Assembly: GCA_003508835.1 (NCBI GenBank)
Contig: PUFA01000062.1
Span: 1,898,001-1,962,000 of the forward strand
Length of the DNA: 64,000 bases
From: Eonycteris spelaea
Taxonomy: Eukaryota > Chordata > Mammalia > Chiroptera > Pteropodidae
Direction of reading: 5' to 3'
Made by a program: the position numbers and the translations under genes. Below are positions 23,920 through 35,889 of this stretch, in pieces. The number at the start of each line of letters is the position of its first letter. The first letter of the stretch is position 1. Below the pieces are notes generated by a model, which was not told the DNA's origin, made no database searches, and saw only the letters and a list, made by a program, of their open reading frames with translations.

Positions 23920-25075
23920 GACAGCAGTATGGCTTAGCAAAAATAATACTGGCAGTCACTTAGCTTTTCGGAGCTTCGGTTCCCCGTCTGTAATACATGC
24001 GGGTTAGATTAGTATTTTCCCAGGGCCTTCCCATCCCACAAATGGTGTGAGTCTAATTTTAATCTTCATTCACAGCAGTTTAATAGCCATTTATTCGTTC
24101 TGTCTCTCTCTGCTAAAACTAATAGATTAACTGGGTTGTCAAAACACCTTACAAATCTCACTGTAGAATGGGAAAAATTTAGCCAGAGACAACTTAATTG
24201 ATGTGTCCAAGTCCCTCCCGTTAATGTAGTCAGTCACCCATGTGCAGGCCTGTTTTGATACAGAGAGTAACAGGCTTGTGATGGTAGGGACCTTGCCTGC
24301 CTGCATGATAAAGAAGAGCCCCAGAAGCTAGAGGACCAGTGGCATCATAATATAGCTACTGGTGATTGATTGCTTACCTGTGTTAATACAAAATATGTAA
24401 TCCACAAGATATCAGCTTTTATGGTCCTTAAGATAAATACTTAAGGAACCACAAATAGTGGAGTCTCTACAAAGGAGATGTGAGAGCAGACTCCCCACCA
24501 AGAATTTCCCTTAAACTAATTACACAGGAATCTGTCCCTAGTATTTCTTTTTTTGCATCACACTTGTGATGAACATACAACCTGCTTCTTCTAGAGCAAC
24601 AGCAATATCAGATCAAGGTCTCTTAGAGGTTGAAAGAGGTTTGGATTGCTTTCATTGTTATTTTTGAGGTTTCAGTATATTAAAGTAGTAAAATAATGAC
24701 AAAACAGGATTATAAAAAACCGAAAATTTTAAGTGCTTACATATACAAATTGCAATATTGCGCATGCATAAAGGTGATAAAATGTTCCTATTCTCAAGAT
24801 AAAATATTAGTTCATTGAAAACCACAGGTGACGACTATGGGAAAATGTGGCTGAAGTTCAAAGCTGTGCGATGAATTTTATCTTCTTTCAATCCTGTCAA
24901 TGTAGCACTAAGCATATATTCGGAGATACTTGTCAAGAGTCTGCATTTGAGGCCCTTTATGGATGGGGAGCTTAGTTTAATTGACCTCCTATATCCCATC
25001 TTCCCTGCCTCCCCTCACAGTGGTGAGGCTTGGTCGCATACATCCTGTCATATTGAAGATTCCATGGTGTAAATG
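23920..25075. other. Unique sequence, no gene seen
   Basis: No repeat or exon that I can support. Confidence 0.4.
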
Positions 25076-25077
25076 AA

Positions 25078-25210
25078 AAAGCTTGAACTCTGAGTCCTTG
25101 TTCCACCATTTACTAGTCGTGTAACCTTGTGTGAGGTAGTTAAGTTTGCTGTTCATAAAATGGAGCTAGTATTGTTGCTGGGAAGAAATGAAATAGTATG
25201 CTCAAGTGTC
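25078..25210 (+). mobile_element. MIR SINE, forward
   Basis: 'ttccaccatttactagtcgt', 'gtaaccttgtgtgaggtagt' and 'tgttcataaaatggagctag' correspond to the MIR core. Confidence 0.7.
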
Positions 25211-25226
25211 AGCTACCACCATCACT

Positions 25227-25228
<2 letters not shown>

Positions 25229-25262
<34 letters not shown>

Positions 25263-25309
25263 CTCTCTCACTCACTCTCACTCACTCACTCACTCACTCA
25301 CTCACTCAG
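25229..25309 (+). repeat. (CA)n(CT)n(CTCA)n compound microsatellite
   Basis: A CA tract passes into CT units and then into about ten CTCA units, about 80 bases in total. Confidence 0.93.
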
Positions 25310-26185
25310 CATTAGATCTAGAGCCCCAGGTTTTGGGTTTAAAATTCTGTTGAGTGCAGCCACACTGCCTGCCTGGGCCCAGAGAGGGGTCTTGTGGCTC
25401 TGACCTCCTGAGTTCCCATGCATGAATGAACCAGCAGCACCAAAGCTGCAGTGACGTGCCCTGGGTTCGGCCTCCCTCTGTTCTCTCTCGCCTGCCTTTG
25501 ATAAATGAAGATAACTCGCACATCTGAGACAAATCTCTTACACTGAATGTGTGAGACATGGAGACAGCATAAGGACTTCATAAACAGAAAAGGTACTATC
25601 CACAGGGCATTGGAGTACTGACAGGTTTACAGGATGGTGGTCAGCCGTTGTTCCTAGGACCCCTGCTGCTGTGAGAGACGCATCTTGCAGCCTCTGCCTG
25701 GGAAGAACTTGTGCTGCACGGAGAAAGGTTAACTTAATAGGGTTAAGAATTCAAGTCTGATCACTGTGGTCTGTTGTGCAGGGTCTTTCACATGGAGGAT
25801 TTCTACCTGGGACAGCTCATTGCTGGACAGGTTTTCCTTGCTCGTTTACCTGGCATTCCAAATTTGAATAGCAGCTATGCCTTGTGGATCCAGTATTTCC
25901 TGGTTTGTGATGGAGAAAACAGCCTCCTGGCTGGTCTCGAACTGCCAGGGCCTATAGGTCATGCTGAGGTCAGAAGAACACGGAAAAAAAAAATGGAGAA
26001 AGGCAGGAAAATCAAAATTATCTCCCACATGACACTTATGCAATGTTTATAATCAGTAATGTGGACTCTGAACTGGGAAGCTGCAAGGAGGGTGACTGCC
26101 CAAAATGGAGAGTTCTAGAGTGTTAAGCTATAGAGAGTAGTTAATTAACAAGAAGAGCATCACTCTTCGAATAATTTGCAGTCAG
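25310..26185. other. Unique sequence, no gene seen
   Basis: Mixed base composition. An ORF spans 25,774-26,052 but shows no family match, conserved motif or splice context. Confidence 0.4.
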
Positions 26186-26189
26186 TTAA

Positions 26190-26500
26190 AAGTCATTACA
26201 GATATTTTGTATTGTCATGGAAAAGACTAGAGACATAATGTTAAGTGAAAAAAGAAACAGGACATGAATATTGGGTGAAATTGGTATGCAGATGGACACA
26301 AACTAAAACAAATCCTGGAAAAAATTTAACACCTAATGCAAGATTGGGTTGCTCTGGTTATGGCTGACCTTTTTCCCCTTTTCCCAAACTTTCTGTGCTT
26401 ACATGTATATGTGTATGCATGTGTATTATTATATCTATTTTATATGTATTATATAAATATGTATACATACAAATATACATAATATATCATTTTTAATGAA
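26190..26500 (+). mobile_element. Ancient interspersed repeat plus AT-rich tract
   Basis: 'tgtcatggaaaagactagag', 'aatgttaagtgaaaaaagaa' and 'tggttatggctgac' resemble a common old L1-associated tail; followed by AT-rich sequence from about 26,400. Family uncertain. Confidence 0.35.
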
Positions 26501-26509
26501 AAAGGTCTT

Positions 26510-27765
26510 CAAGCATCTGGAAAAGATTGGAGATGTTTATCTCAGATGGAAAAGAAAAAATTTTTATACTTTAAAAAAAGACTTAGAATTTGGCATATAC
26601 TAAGGACTAAACTTTAAAATCCGTCAAGAGATGAGTGAATTTTACACTCTACACTGCAGATATCTGTGCTTCACTGGAGTAACCAGGAACTTTCTTTTCT
26701 CGGTAGAGATCCTAGATATAAATCACGGTTTTGTTTTCCTTGGTTTAAATGACATTCCTCTTTGATCATTCCTTCACACAGTGAAAAGATATTTCCTTGT
26801 GCGAGGTAGTGGTTAACTTCTCATAACCTCAGACAACAAAGGGGCCCCTGTGTGAGCAGGCAGGAATTCTTCTTGGAATACAGGGAAGGCCCCCAGCTGA
26901 ACTGTATCCAAGGAAGATGTTGGGAAGCTTGCAAAGCTTGTTGGGAGAAAGGAGCCCAGCTGGAGGTCTTTTCTTGCTTTTCAGATATTGGCCCTGCCTG
27001 GGGCTGGGGGTGGGGAAAACCCATAAAAGAAAACCCAAAAAACAAGCCTGAGTGCATTTACAAATTACAAGGGAAAGTTAATTCTTGCAGCCAGTGTTGG
27101 TGCCAACTCAGGCTTATCATATTTAGAATTTAACTCCACTTGGAAAGAAACTTTGGGGTTTGTTTTTTTTTTTTCTCATGGAAATTAAGGTAACAGAGAT
27201 GAACTGTCCACTATATGGTAAAAACTCCTGAGTAGAAACCTATCTGAGGATAAGTCATGGGCAGGCTCCAATTCGCCTTGGCTTCTTCCACACTCGTTCC
27301 CCTGGTGAGTCCAACATGTTGTCACCAGTTTTATGAACAATGAATCTCATCAAGTCTGGTCCTTAGCACAGCATTCCTGGCCCCACCCCACCTGACCCCA
27401 GCCCATCCTTGTGGGTGTATGTCCCACCATGTTTCTTTTCCGCCACCCATAATCCTTCCCTTTCTCACAGCCTTCAACTCTCTAGAGCTTGGGAGGCCAG
27501 TGGGTCTGATCAGTGCCCTTCCCACTTCTTCCCTTTGCCCTGCTTTGGACAGAAATTCCCCTTCCTGTGATAGGTACTTCAGTTCATGGTCAATGATAGC
27601 TCCTTTAAGAAAAGCCAGAAAACACGTGATGGGAAGAAATGAGAGGTGAGGAGAGCCGGCTCTCTGCATTGAGAAGTCCGTCTCTACCAGCCTGCTTCTT
27701 GAATGTCGGAGATTAAGAACAATGAGGGGCATGGCAACTGCCATTCTGTGCTTCTGCTACCTGCT
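26510..27765. other. Unique sequence, no gene seen
   Basis: The ORFs at 26,821-27,133 and 27,331-27,744 overlap on both strands with no family match, so I treat them as chance. Confidence 0.4.
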
Positions 27766-27769
27766 TATC

Positions 27770-27905
27770 CTGATTCACGCATTATCTGTGCACTTCCCAT
27801 CTAAGAACTGAAGGCCCAGGGAGGCTGAGAGATTTGCTCAAGACCACACAGCTAGTAAGTAGTAGAGCTAACATTCAAATTCAGGTGTTTCTGAGTTCTC
27901 CAAAA
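27770..27905 (-). mobile_element. MIR SINE, reverse
   Basis: 'gcccagggaggctgagagat', 'tgctcaagaccacacagcta', 'gtaagtagtagagctaacat' are the MIR antisense core. Confidence 0.85.
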
Positions 27906-28239
27906 CTCTCCCCTCTTTCCACGATGCAAAAGGGCTTTCCTGAAGACTCACAGACTTCTGGTCACCAACAGCATTTGTCCTCAACATCTTAGGGTGGCCA
28001 AACAATATCAGGAGATGTAAGAAATACCTCTTCCTGGATCTAGTGGTGGCTCCACTTAAACACTAAATTTCTAACAGAATAAAAATTCCATTCCTTGTGC
28101 AGGTAACCTAGCTGGTTAAATATCAAATAGCTCTGTAAGCCTCTATTTACTAATAGACCCATGGAATGTGATCCCCTGTGGGGTTTAATGTACTTGAATA
28201 TGCTGTTAAAAAATGTCACCATTGAAGAACCTCTGGACC

Positions 28240-28465
28240 AACACCATCCAATAGAACTCTCTGCAATGAGGAAAATGCCCTAGGTCTACCCTGTCCAATG
28301 TAGTAGCCACTAGCCACATGTGGCTTTGGGGCATTTGAAATGCAGCTGGTTAGTGTAACCAAGGCTCTGAACTTTTAATGTATTTAATTTTAAGTAATTT
28401 AAATTCAAATAACCTCATGTGGCTAGTTGGCTAGTAGTTACCGTACTGGACTGCGCAGCTCTGGA
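28240..28465. mobile_element. hAT-type MER element with inverted ends
   Basis: Begins 'ccatccaatagaactctctg' and ends 'actggactgcgcag'. Inside, 'agccactagccacatgtggc' near the start and 'cctcatgtggctagttggct' near the end are inverted copies, with an AT-rich loop between. This is the common 'tccaatagaa...' non-autonomous DNA transposon pattern. Confidence 0.8.
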
Positions 28466-28479
28466 CTATTCTGAAATGT

Positions 28480-28682
28480 TGATTGCTAGTCCCCACATTT
28501 TCATAATGCTTTGCCTATGAGCTCCATTATATCACCTGATCATAATTATTTGTTTATATTTTGCCTACCTCACTTGGTTGTAAGCTTTATGTCTTATCCT
28601 GCTATGATCTTGTATAGCACATGGCCTGGCCCACAGTACTAGATGTTAACTAATGTAGGTTAAATAAATGGATATGAGTTGG
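28480..28682 (+). mobile_element. L2 LINE 3' end, forward
   Basis: 'ttgtaagctttatgtcttat', 'agcacatggcctggcccaca', 'gtaggttaaataaatgg' match the L2 3' end. Confidence 0.75.
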
Positions 28683-28689
28683 CATTTTC

Positions 28690-29480
28690 AAAAGCATCAT
28701 TGTTTTCCTTTGCTATCATCTGGCTTACCTTTCATGACTTTGCTCTGATGACTAGATCAGATCCTGAATCTTTGTACGAAGCCCAGACTGCTCACTTGTG
28801 AGCACATTTTTCTTTCCTCAAAGTAAATCACCTTTTCTCTGATTGTTTCAGTTATTTGCATCTGTTTCTCTAAATGAATGCTTCTATTGCCATTTTGTGA
28901 TTTTTTTTCTGGTTTTAAACATCATCTACTATGGAAGATGATTTAGCTTCTATCCCCTGGCCCACTACACATAAAGAACGATCCTATTTCCCACCGACCC
29001 CCCCACCCTACTTTTAGTTAGATGAATATCTAGTCTTTATTATACCTATGTAAATGCAATTCATGGGTAAGCCAGGTAGAGAATTATATTTCCTTTCCTG
29101 CACAGCTTTTTTTCTGGAGGTAACAAATGGCTCCTTTTTTTTTTTTTTTCCATTTATTTAGTGTTCTGCATATTACCACTGATTTGACCCCAAATTCTTT
29201 CCCTATTGTATAAATCTTTCTGTTTAGGAAACTTCAGTTATTCTACCAATTTCATCTCTTAAAAGAAAACTGCCCAGAGCCTCCGTCCTTCTCCAGTCTG
29301 AACAAGCTGTCCCCTTAGCTGTGCATCCTGCTTGCGTCCTGGGATTGCCCGTTGCCGTTGTCCTAGGGGATGCTTCGGTCTCTCTCCTGTGTTTAATGCT
29401 CAGTGTCCGATATCCCTCGCCTTCCCTCCTGGTTTCCTCCATTTGTTTGTTACGTCTTCCAATGGCCTCCTTCCCAGGAG
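28690..29480. other. Unique or old repeat sequence, no gene seen
   Basis: A T-run lies at 29,137-29,149. Opposed overlapping ORFs at 29,224-29,628 have no match. Confidence 0.35.
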
Positions 29481-29575
29481 GGGAAGGTGTGTGGATGGTA
29501 AACTTTTTATATCTGAAAGTATCTTTATTCTACCCTCTCACTCACTTGGTAGTTTGGCCAGGTTTGGAATGATTT
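29480..29575 (+). mobile_element. Second copy of the 12-kb ancient repeat
   Basis: 'tatctgaaagtatctttatt', 'ctaccctctcactcacttgg', 'tagtttggccaggtttggaa' are the same repeat segment as 12,062-12,135. Confidence 0.5.
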
Positions 29576-29627
29576 GTGTGTGTTGGTTTAAGAAATCCAA
29601 AACCATTCTGTTCTCCAGATCTTTGTA

Positions 29628-29675
29628 AATGATGATGATGCTGATGATGACACGACGACGACGACAGCGATGATA
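29628..29675 (+). repeat. (GAT/GAC)n trinucleotide repeat
   Basis: Runs of 'gatgat' change to 'gacgac' and back, with a few interruptions. Confidence 0.85.
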
Positions 29676-29687
29676 AATTAAAAAATC

Positions 29688-29865
29688 ACAGCTAACATTG
29701 AGATTGTAGTTTATGCCAACCACTGTGCTCAATACTCTGTGTTCTTTTACTTAATCCTAACTATTCTCTGAAAAATGGTACTATTATAATTGTCATTTTG
29801 CACACAAGAAACAGGTAGTGAAGCAACAAAACTTTTCCAAGACTCTATACGTAATAAATGTATAA
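29688..29865 (-). mobile_element. MIR SINE, reverse
   Basis: 'ctgtgctcaatactctgtgt', 'tttacttaatcctaactatt', 'cattttgcacacaagaaaca' fit MIR antisense. Confidence 0.65.
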
Positions 29866-29869
29866 ACCA

Positions 29870-31065
29870 ATGTGCTGAGAGAAATCAAGGACAGTAGAAA
29901 TTAATGCTTAACTCAAAAGTCAAAGAAAGCTCGAAAAACTAGATTTCAAAATTTACTCTTTCCTCTGAGTTCCCTTTGATAACACCACACACTGGGCTCT
30001 TTACATTTGTCACTTAATTCAAAAGATTAACTTTTAGCAAGTGTCTCTGTACCTAACCCTTTTAACTTCCCCTACTTAGTACTAGCAGATGAGGCTTTCT
30101 TATATATTGCCTCCATACTGTCATTCATTGCTCAAGAACCTACTCCCCTTTGCCAGTCATGTCATGTTTGATCTTCTGGGCCTGTTTTCAAGAGCCTTAG
30201 TACATATGTCATATCCATTCCCCAAATATACGACATAGGTGTCTCTACTGTAAACAAGTCACATTCTTTCCTATCATTTTGCTTTTACTAAATCTGTCAT
30301 CTTGCCTAACTAATTTTTACCTGCCTCTTATGGCTTCATTTTTATATAAAGCCTTTCCTGGCAGCCTGAACCCAAACTCCCATGATGCTTAGTATTTTTA
30401 CCAATTATTGGGTCCTCGCCACGGATACGCCAATATAATATCAGTGCTAGCTTGCCCAACAAATTAGCCATGTACCAAAGGCACCAACAAAGCAGGTATG
30501 CCAAAAATATTTTATTTTGAAAGAATTTATTATTTCAAAGAGTCAGCCTGAGGAAAAAAACAGAATGTCTTTTGAAGTCTTATTTTATGGTTATTGTTTT
30601 TTTTTGTTACTACCTGATCTTTAAAGTGCTTAGAGCTCTTAACATTCTTTCTCCATCCTTGGATATTGTTAATTTTCATCTTAGTTGTTGAGTAAATGGA
30701 CCATGTCTTTGTATAATTGTGCCCAAAGTAGGCACTCATTTAATATAGGATTTTTAAAAAATTTGTGTATAATATAACCCTGAAACAAAAATTATAGTAT
30801 AGGATTAAGATACCAAATTTCGTTGAATGTTAGATGTCATCAATTGTAACATGTACTATTGTCTTATGCACCAAAAAAAAAGAAAGAAAACAATGTTGCC
30901 AGTTTAACCATGATGTGCCAATAATTGTAAGATAGATGCTAATTTCAGAGATGTTAAGAGGTAAATGAATACATATGCATCTTGGGTTTGATAAAATGTG
31001 TACATTGTTTTATAATACATTGGTGTTAGGCATCTTTAAATTGTCAATGATATTTTTAAGTCAGA
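29870..31065. other. AT-rich unique sequence
   Basis: A weak L2-like 3' end may lie at 30,680-30,745. Nothing else recognised. Confidence 0.35.
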
Positions 31066-31069
31066 TTTG

Positions 31070-31625
31070 TAAAAGACACTAAGTACCATCTAAATGCAAG
31101 TCACTGTGTGAAGAAATACAACATGTAGATAAACAATGATAAAGCCCTGGCCCTTTCCTACTAAGAGTTTACAATCTAATGGAGGGAATGTTATATAAGT
31201 AAATTACGAGAAAGGTAGAAAGTGATCAGAGCCAGTTGAAGTGGATGAAGATCCTATAAACATTAAAAGAATGGAGTAATTACCTTTAGTTTGGATTTTC
31301 AAAAAATCTTCACAGAGGAAATGGTATGTTGAAGGACGAGTAGAATTTTGCAAACTGTTGATGGGCATGGAGGCATGCCAACTGGAGATTACAATATGTG
31401 CAAAGGGATAGAAACAGAAAAATATAGGCATGTTTAGAAAATAGTGAAAAATCCAGATTAGCTGTAAATAGGAGTGGTTAGAGGAGTTTCAGAGATTATC
31501 TTGAAAGGCCATTGGTGCTATATAGAGGAAGACCTTGGATGCTTAGCTGAGTTCATTAGAGACTTGGAAGGCAATGCAGAACCACTTAAAGATTTTTAAA
31601 AGGAGAGTGGCTAGTAGGATAAGAG
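31070..31625 (-). mobile_element. L2 LINE, reverse
   Basis: 'taagagtttacaatctaatg', 'tttggattttcaaaaaatct', 'gtgcaaagggatagaaacag', 'gaggaagaccttggatgctt' and 'tttttaaaaggagagtggct' follow the antisense L2 order. Confidence 0.55.
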
Positions 31626-31829
31626 CATTTTTCAAAAAATTTATGTCTTTAGAGAGTGAATTACTCTAATCATCCCAGAGAAGTTGGTAAAAATCTAAAC
31701 ATTTGCTTTACTTTCAAATTCTATACATCATTATTTTCATCATAAGCAAACCTATTTTACAAATTATGTATTCTGCCTCCAAGAAGCAAATCTCTTGAAT
31801 TTCTTTCTGCTTAGTTTTTTACCCATCAG

Positions 31830-32060
31830 AGCCATAGCTTTTGGTTATTGAACACTTCCAACAAGCTGAGTATGTGATAAACAGCTCACATACTGTGCCA
31901 TTTCAATCTCATTTTATAGAAGAAACACTGAAATTGGGTAAACTTTTAACTGCTCAGTATCAGGAACTGAGCCAACTGTTCCAGACTGAGAATTCCATTA
32001 CCCCACAACACTGCCAGTGGCCCTCAGAAAGTGCTCTCGACTGTCACATTGTTGGGACAA
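31830..32060 (-). mobile_element. MIR SINE, diverged
   Basis: 'attgaacacttccaacaagc', 'ctcacatactgtgccatttc', 'aatctcattttatagaagaa' and 'actgaaattgggtaaac' resemble MIR antisense. Confidence 0.4.
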
Positions 32061-32120
32061 CTTGTCTGTGACATGGAGGCCTCTTGTAGACTTCAATTTT
32101 CAACTTCTGTCTTGTTGCAG

Positions 32121-32170
32121 GAAGACAAGTTAAACTGCTCAAGAAACCTCATGGAGAATCTCCACAACAG
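32121..32170 (+). other. Candidate small non-coding exon
   Basis: A 50-base segment bounded by a pyrimidine-rich acceptor (cttctgtcttgttgcag) and a consensus donor (ACAG|gtaagc). Same strand as C4orf19 and about 12 kb before its first coding exon, so it could be an internal 5' UTR exon. It has an ATG at 32,151 with an open frame to the donor. No homology is recognised; splice-site matches alone arise by chance. Confidence 0.25.
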
Positions 32171-32518
32171 GTAAGCTATTTTCTTAATGCTTTCGGGGAA
32201 GAGTCTATTCTTTCTACTTTCTCTTAAATTTCCTATTCCTTGGTCTTTCACCACAGGTTTTATTACTTAAAGCATTAATGCCAGCAGACGGAGCAATCTC
32301 CAAAGTCTGTTTCTTTCTGGCTCATTCAGGTTTGAGTAGAACTGTTATTTTTTTTCTTTACTATTGTTGTTTGTGGATACAATTCTAAAATATCTGAGAT
32401 GAGACATGACCGAACTAAGTCTTCACTCTGAAAGATTTTCAGTGAATCTATCTTCAAAGGCAATTTGGGGTTTCTCCAATAAAGATCATCCCTCCAATGA
32501 AAATCATCCCTCCAGAAT

Positions 32519-32685
32519 AATGTTTCTTGGAGTATCGTCCCAAGACCAACATCCCAGCCTCACCTGAGAACTCATTAGAAATGCAGATCCTTGGGCCCCC
32601 CCCGACCTAGATCAGAAATCTGGGAACAATGCCCAGCCTTCCAGGTTCTTCTGATACAGTCTCAAATTCAGGAACCATACCGTAG
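32519..32685 (+). mobile_element. MER5/MER20-type hAT element
   Basis: 'tcacctgagaactcattaga', 'aatgcagatccttgggcccc', 'gatcagaaatctgggaacaa', and 'caggttcttctgatacagtc' match the Charlie-derived MER5 class. Confidence 0.78.
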
Positions 32686-32689
32686 GATT

Positions 32690-33535
32690 ACGACCTTCTT
32701 CTCTTTTGTTTCTCTCTGGGTCTTCTCCCCAATTCCCTTCCCATTTCCATCTTCAGCCTGGGATATAATCTGCTCTATATCTTATTCCTGTAGAACCAGC
32801 CTATTCCCTACGGTGTGATCCTGAAAGTAATACATGCATTGTCCTTGTTTTCCCTTTTAAGTCCTAGATGGTCAAGCTGCCTCCTTCATGCAAAACCTTA
32901 TGAACCTTTGAGGTGCATGTCGTCTATCTATTCTGTCCTTTCCCCACTTGTTGCTTTCATCTGGGGACTTCTCAACTAAACGAATCATTCAATACCACAG
33001 GATCAAAGTCTTCTTTACTCTCTACACTCCGGTTATCTCACTTCCACTGCAATTAACTTACCTTCCATTGACATATCCATGGCCATGTCATTAACAATAA
33101 ACTTTAATATACCAATGTCAAAACACCATCTTTTAGCTCTCCAAACTTCTCATGCTCAAGATGCGGGTCGCTGGCTTTTTTGAAACCTCGTGGGGACGCC
33201 CAGTCCCTAAGATTCCCCTCTTTCCTTAGGCACACTCTCAGCAGGCTGCCATATCTATCTAATAGAGACCATGTTTACGGTCCATTGCTTCAGCCACCCT
33301 CGCAGCACCCTGAAAATCAATCCCTGGTGTCTTTTACCTCAAGCTGAGACCATATAATAACCCACATTTATGGGCCTTTATCCAGATGGCCGGACGGTGC
33401 TGGGAGGGGAAAACATTGTGAGGGCAACACATATTGGCATCGCTCAGCTTTGGTGTCTGACTGCAGCCGTCCGCCAGCTCTGCTCAGCCATCTTTCAGTG
33501 GTTTCTCTTCTCCACCACACACTATTTCAAACCTG
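32690..33535. other. Pyrimidine-rich sequence, possibly L2-derived
   Basis: C/T-rich, no ORF or exon supported. May be the divergent upstream part of the L2 at 33,540. Confidence 0.3.
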
Positions 33536-33539
33536 TGAC

Positions 33540-34240
33540 ACTTTGAGCTTTCACCCCTAGCCCCTCCAACAGACTGCCCTGCCCACCATCTCAATAAGAA
33601 AGCCAAGCTTTGCACCCCTCCAGCCTCCCACCCTGCATCGAGAATTAAATCCATCTGCCCTCATCTCTGTCCCTCAGGGCTTCAAGGAAGAAGTGAGGAT
33701 CCCCACTTCTTTCTAAAGGTTATACCTTCATGTGTGGCCGTGACTTGATTTCCTCTATTTTCCCTCACTCTCTCTGTCATTGTCAGTTTTTTTCAATTAT
33801 CTTTTTTTCTTCTCAGCATGTAAGATGTATTTATTTAATTCTCACTCTCCATAAAACCATCCCATAGTCCTGTATTCTATATCATAACTACTTCCTTCTT
33901 CATCTCCATCCTCTCCAAACTCAGTGAGAGTCTTCTATACTCCATTTCATATGTCCCACTCATTCCTCGACCCGTGCACCCCAACACCCACTTCCAAGGT
34001 TCTGTAACTTCCCCGCACTTCTTACAATTAACCTCCTTGTTGCTAAAACCAATGTGCACTTTTCTATCTTTTCCTTTCCTCTAAGGCATTTGACACTGTT
34101 TAGTGCCAGACTCTCTCATGTCTCACTCCCTCCTCTCTTGCTTCCTGACAGCAAGGCCTGATTTCCCTCCTGTTCTCTGAACATGCTTCTTAGTCTCCCT
34201 CATGAGCTCTTCCTGCTCCACCTACTAAGAACAGACATGT
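33540..34240 (+). mobile_element. L2 LINE reverse-transcriptase relic
   Basis: 'ccttgttgctaaaaccaatg' followed by 'ttttcctttcctctaaggca' and 'tttgacactgtttagtgcca' is the L2 RT domain region (the FDTVD-type motif around 34,089). Stops and shifts throughout, so non-functional. Confidence 0.65.
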
Positions 34241-34603
34241 CAGGTAGGGCAGTGAGCAGGAGACTCGCAGGATCTGCATAGGTGAAAAGGTAGAAAAGAC
34301 ATCACAACAATTAATTAAATGAATCTATCTAAGTTGTGCAAAGAAGGCAAGGTGAAAGGTAAGCTGGGTGTGGAGGTCTAACCTGGCTGGAGGTAGTGTG
34401 AGAGGCAAAGGAAACAGCCTATGACAAGGTTTTTGACCAGGAAAGAATCATAAATTTGAAAGAAACCTAATTTAAGTTTAAAGATTTAAAAGAAAGCTAG
34501 TGCTGCCAGGGAAAAAAAGGAGAGATGATGCACTAGAGAGTCGTATAAGCAGTAGAAAAGACTTTGTTCTTTATCTTACAAGATTCTTATTGGTTTTCAG
34601 CGA

Positions 34604-35252
34604 GTTATAGCTGTTGATTCTCATTAGTCACTGTAGTTATATTCTATAGAGTCACTTCAAACAATGAATTAGTGAACAGTGAACCATCACTCCTAAGAGA
34701 AATAAGTGGTTAGGTTCCTGGGAGCCTCTGGTCATCACATTTTCATCACTCAAGCAATATATAACTTTGTTTTACAATGCATAACTTTTCTTTACGTGTG
34801 TTTCTGTTTAAAGTCACCTTATTTAATAAATAAATACCTTATTTAATAAATCCATCAATACTGAACTCAGGGCTAACAGCACTATAACTCACTCCTGAAC
34901 AAATGTTCTCTGTAAAGCATATCATAACCTTTTTGCGCTTCAGAACACTTCCATACTATGCCATTTTTAAATGGCAAAATTACCAATAAAAAGCACAGAA
35001 ATATGACACTAAATAAACCATGAAAAAGCCACTTATTTACAATATGAGAGCTGAAACAAGAAGGCACAGTGTTGCTTTGAGGTTAGCTAGAAATATGTCA
35101 TTAAATGACTCAAATTCTTAACCTCTCTGTACATGTCCACGAATGACCTCAAAAGCACCCCATGTATTGATTTGGGGGTTACAGATAAATTTTAGCAAGT
35201 AGATGAATTCACAAATACAGAGTCCACAAACAATGAGGATTGATTGTAACAT
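34604..35252. mobile_element. Tigger-like DNA transposon relic
   Basis: Starts 'gctgttgattctcattagtc' and ends 'aaacaatgaggattgattgt'. The ends are imperfect inverted repeats of about 20-25 bases (TCTCATT against AATGAGGA). Between them are 'gaattagtgaacagtgaacc', 'ttaggttcctgggagcctct', 'ctgaactcagggctaacagc' and 'acaaatacagagtccacaaa', a known dispersed pattern. No transposase frame remains. Confidence 0.6.
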
Positions 35253-35334
35253 AAAGTGCGTAGATTTAACACTTGCTATATAGGATGCTCTATGTAAGTT
35301 TGATACTTTTATCATCTTTTTTATTATTATGTTA

Positions 35335-35560
35335 TTAAATATCCTGAGAGCACTGGACACCTTTGAACAGCTTTAGGCAGGAGGAGTGATATGATTCACA
35401 TTTGTGTCCTGAAAAGATCACATGACTTCTGTGTGGCAAAGACACGAGCGGAGACAGGTGACAGGAGAATATTGCAGTTGTCCAGGTTAAGAAAGAGGTG
35501 CTAATGTTGTGTTTAGAGTAGGGCAATGGCAGTGCACGTGAAAGGGTGTGCTTAAGAGAG
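35335..35560 (-). mobile_element. L2 LINE fragment, reverse
   Basis: 'gaggagtgatatgattcaca', 'gaaaagatcacatgacttct' and 'atattgcagttgtccaggtt' match antisense L2. Confidence 0.65.
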
Positions 35561-35689
35561 ACAGTGGAAGAGGTAGCATTTCTGCATTCCTGAGCTGGCG
35601 TTGCATTCCCACAGGAATGTGCTCTGGAACTCTGCCGGCACGCTATCTGCTCACCTTTGTGCACAGCCTTTTCTAATCTAACCCAAGTT

Positions 35690-35885
35690 GATTGAGGCGC
35701 TCCTCACCTTCTGTACCATGTTACATGATATTTCAATCTAGTACATATAACACTATATTAGTCATCTATTTATACATCTGTCTACCTTGCTGAACTGTTA
35801 ACTCTTTCCAGATCCCTGGAGTCAAGTTCAGAATGTGGCACATAATAGATGCTCAGGAAATATTTGTTGCATTAACGAATAGCTG
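35690..35885 (+). mobile_element. L2 LINE 3' end, forward
   Basis: 'tgctcaggaaatatttgttg' preceded by 'gaatgtggcacataatagat' is the L2 3' terminus. Confidence 0.75.
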
Positions 35886-35889
35886 GGAT

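Noticed and set aside
26821..27133. Opposed overlapping ORFs at 26.8-27.1 kb as a gene
   Set aside because: No splice sites, no known motif, and both strands open equally.
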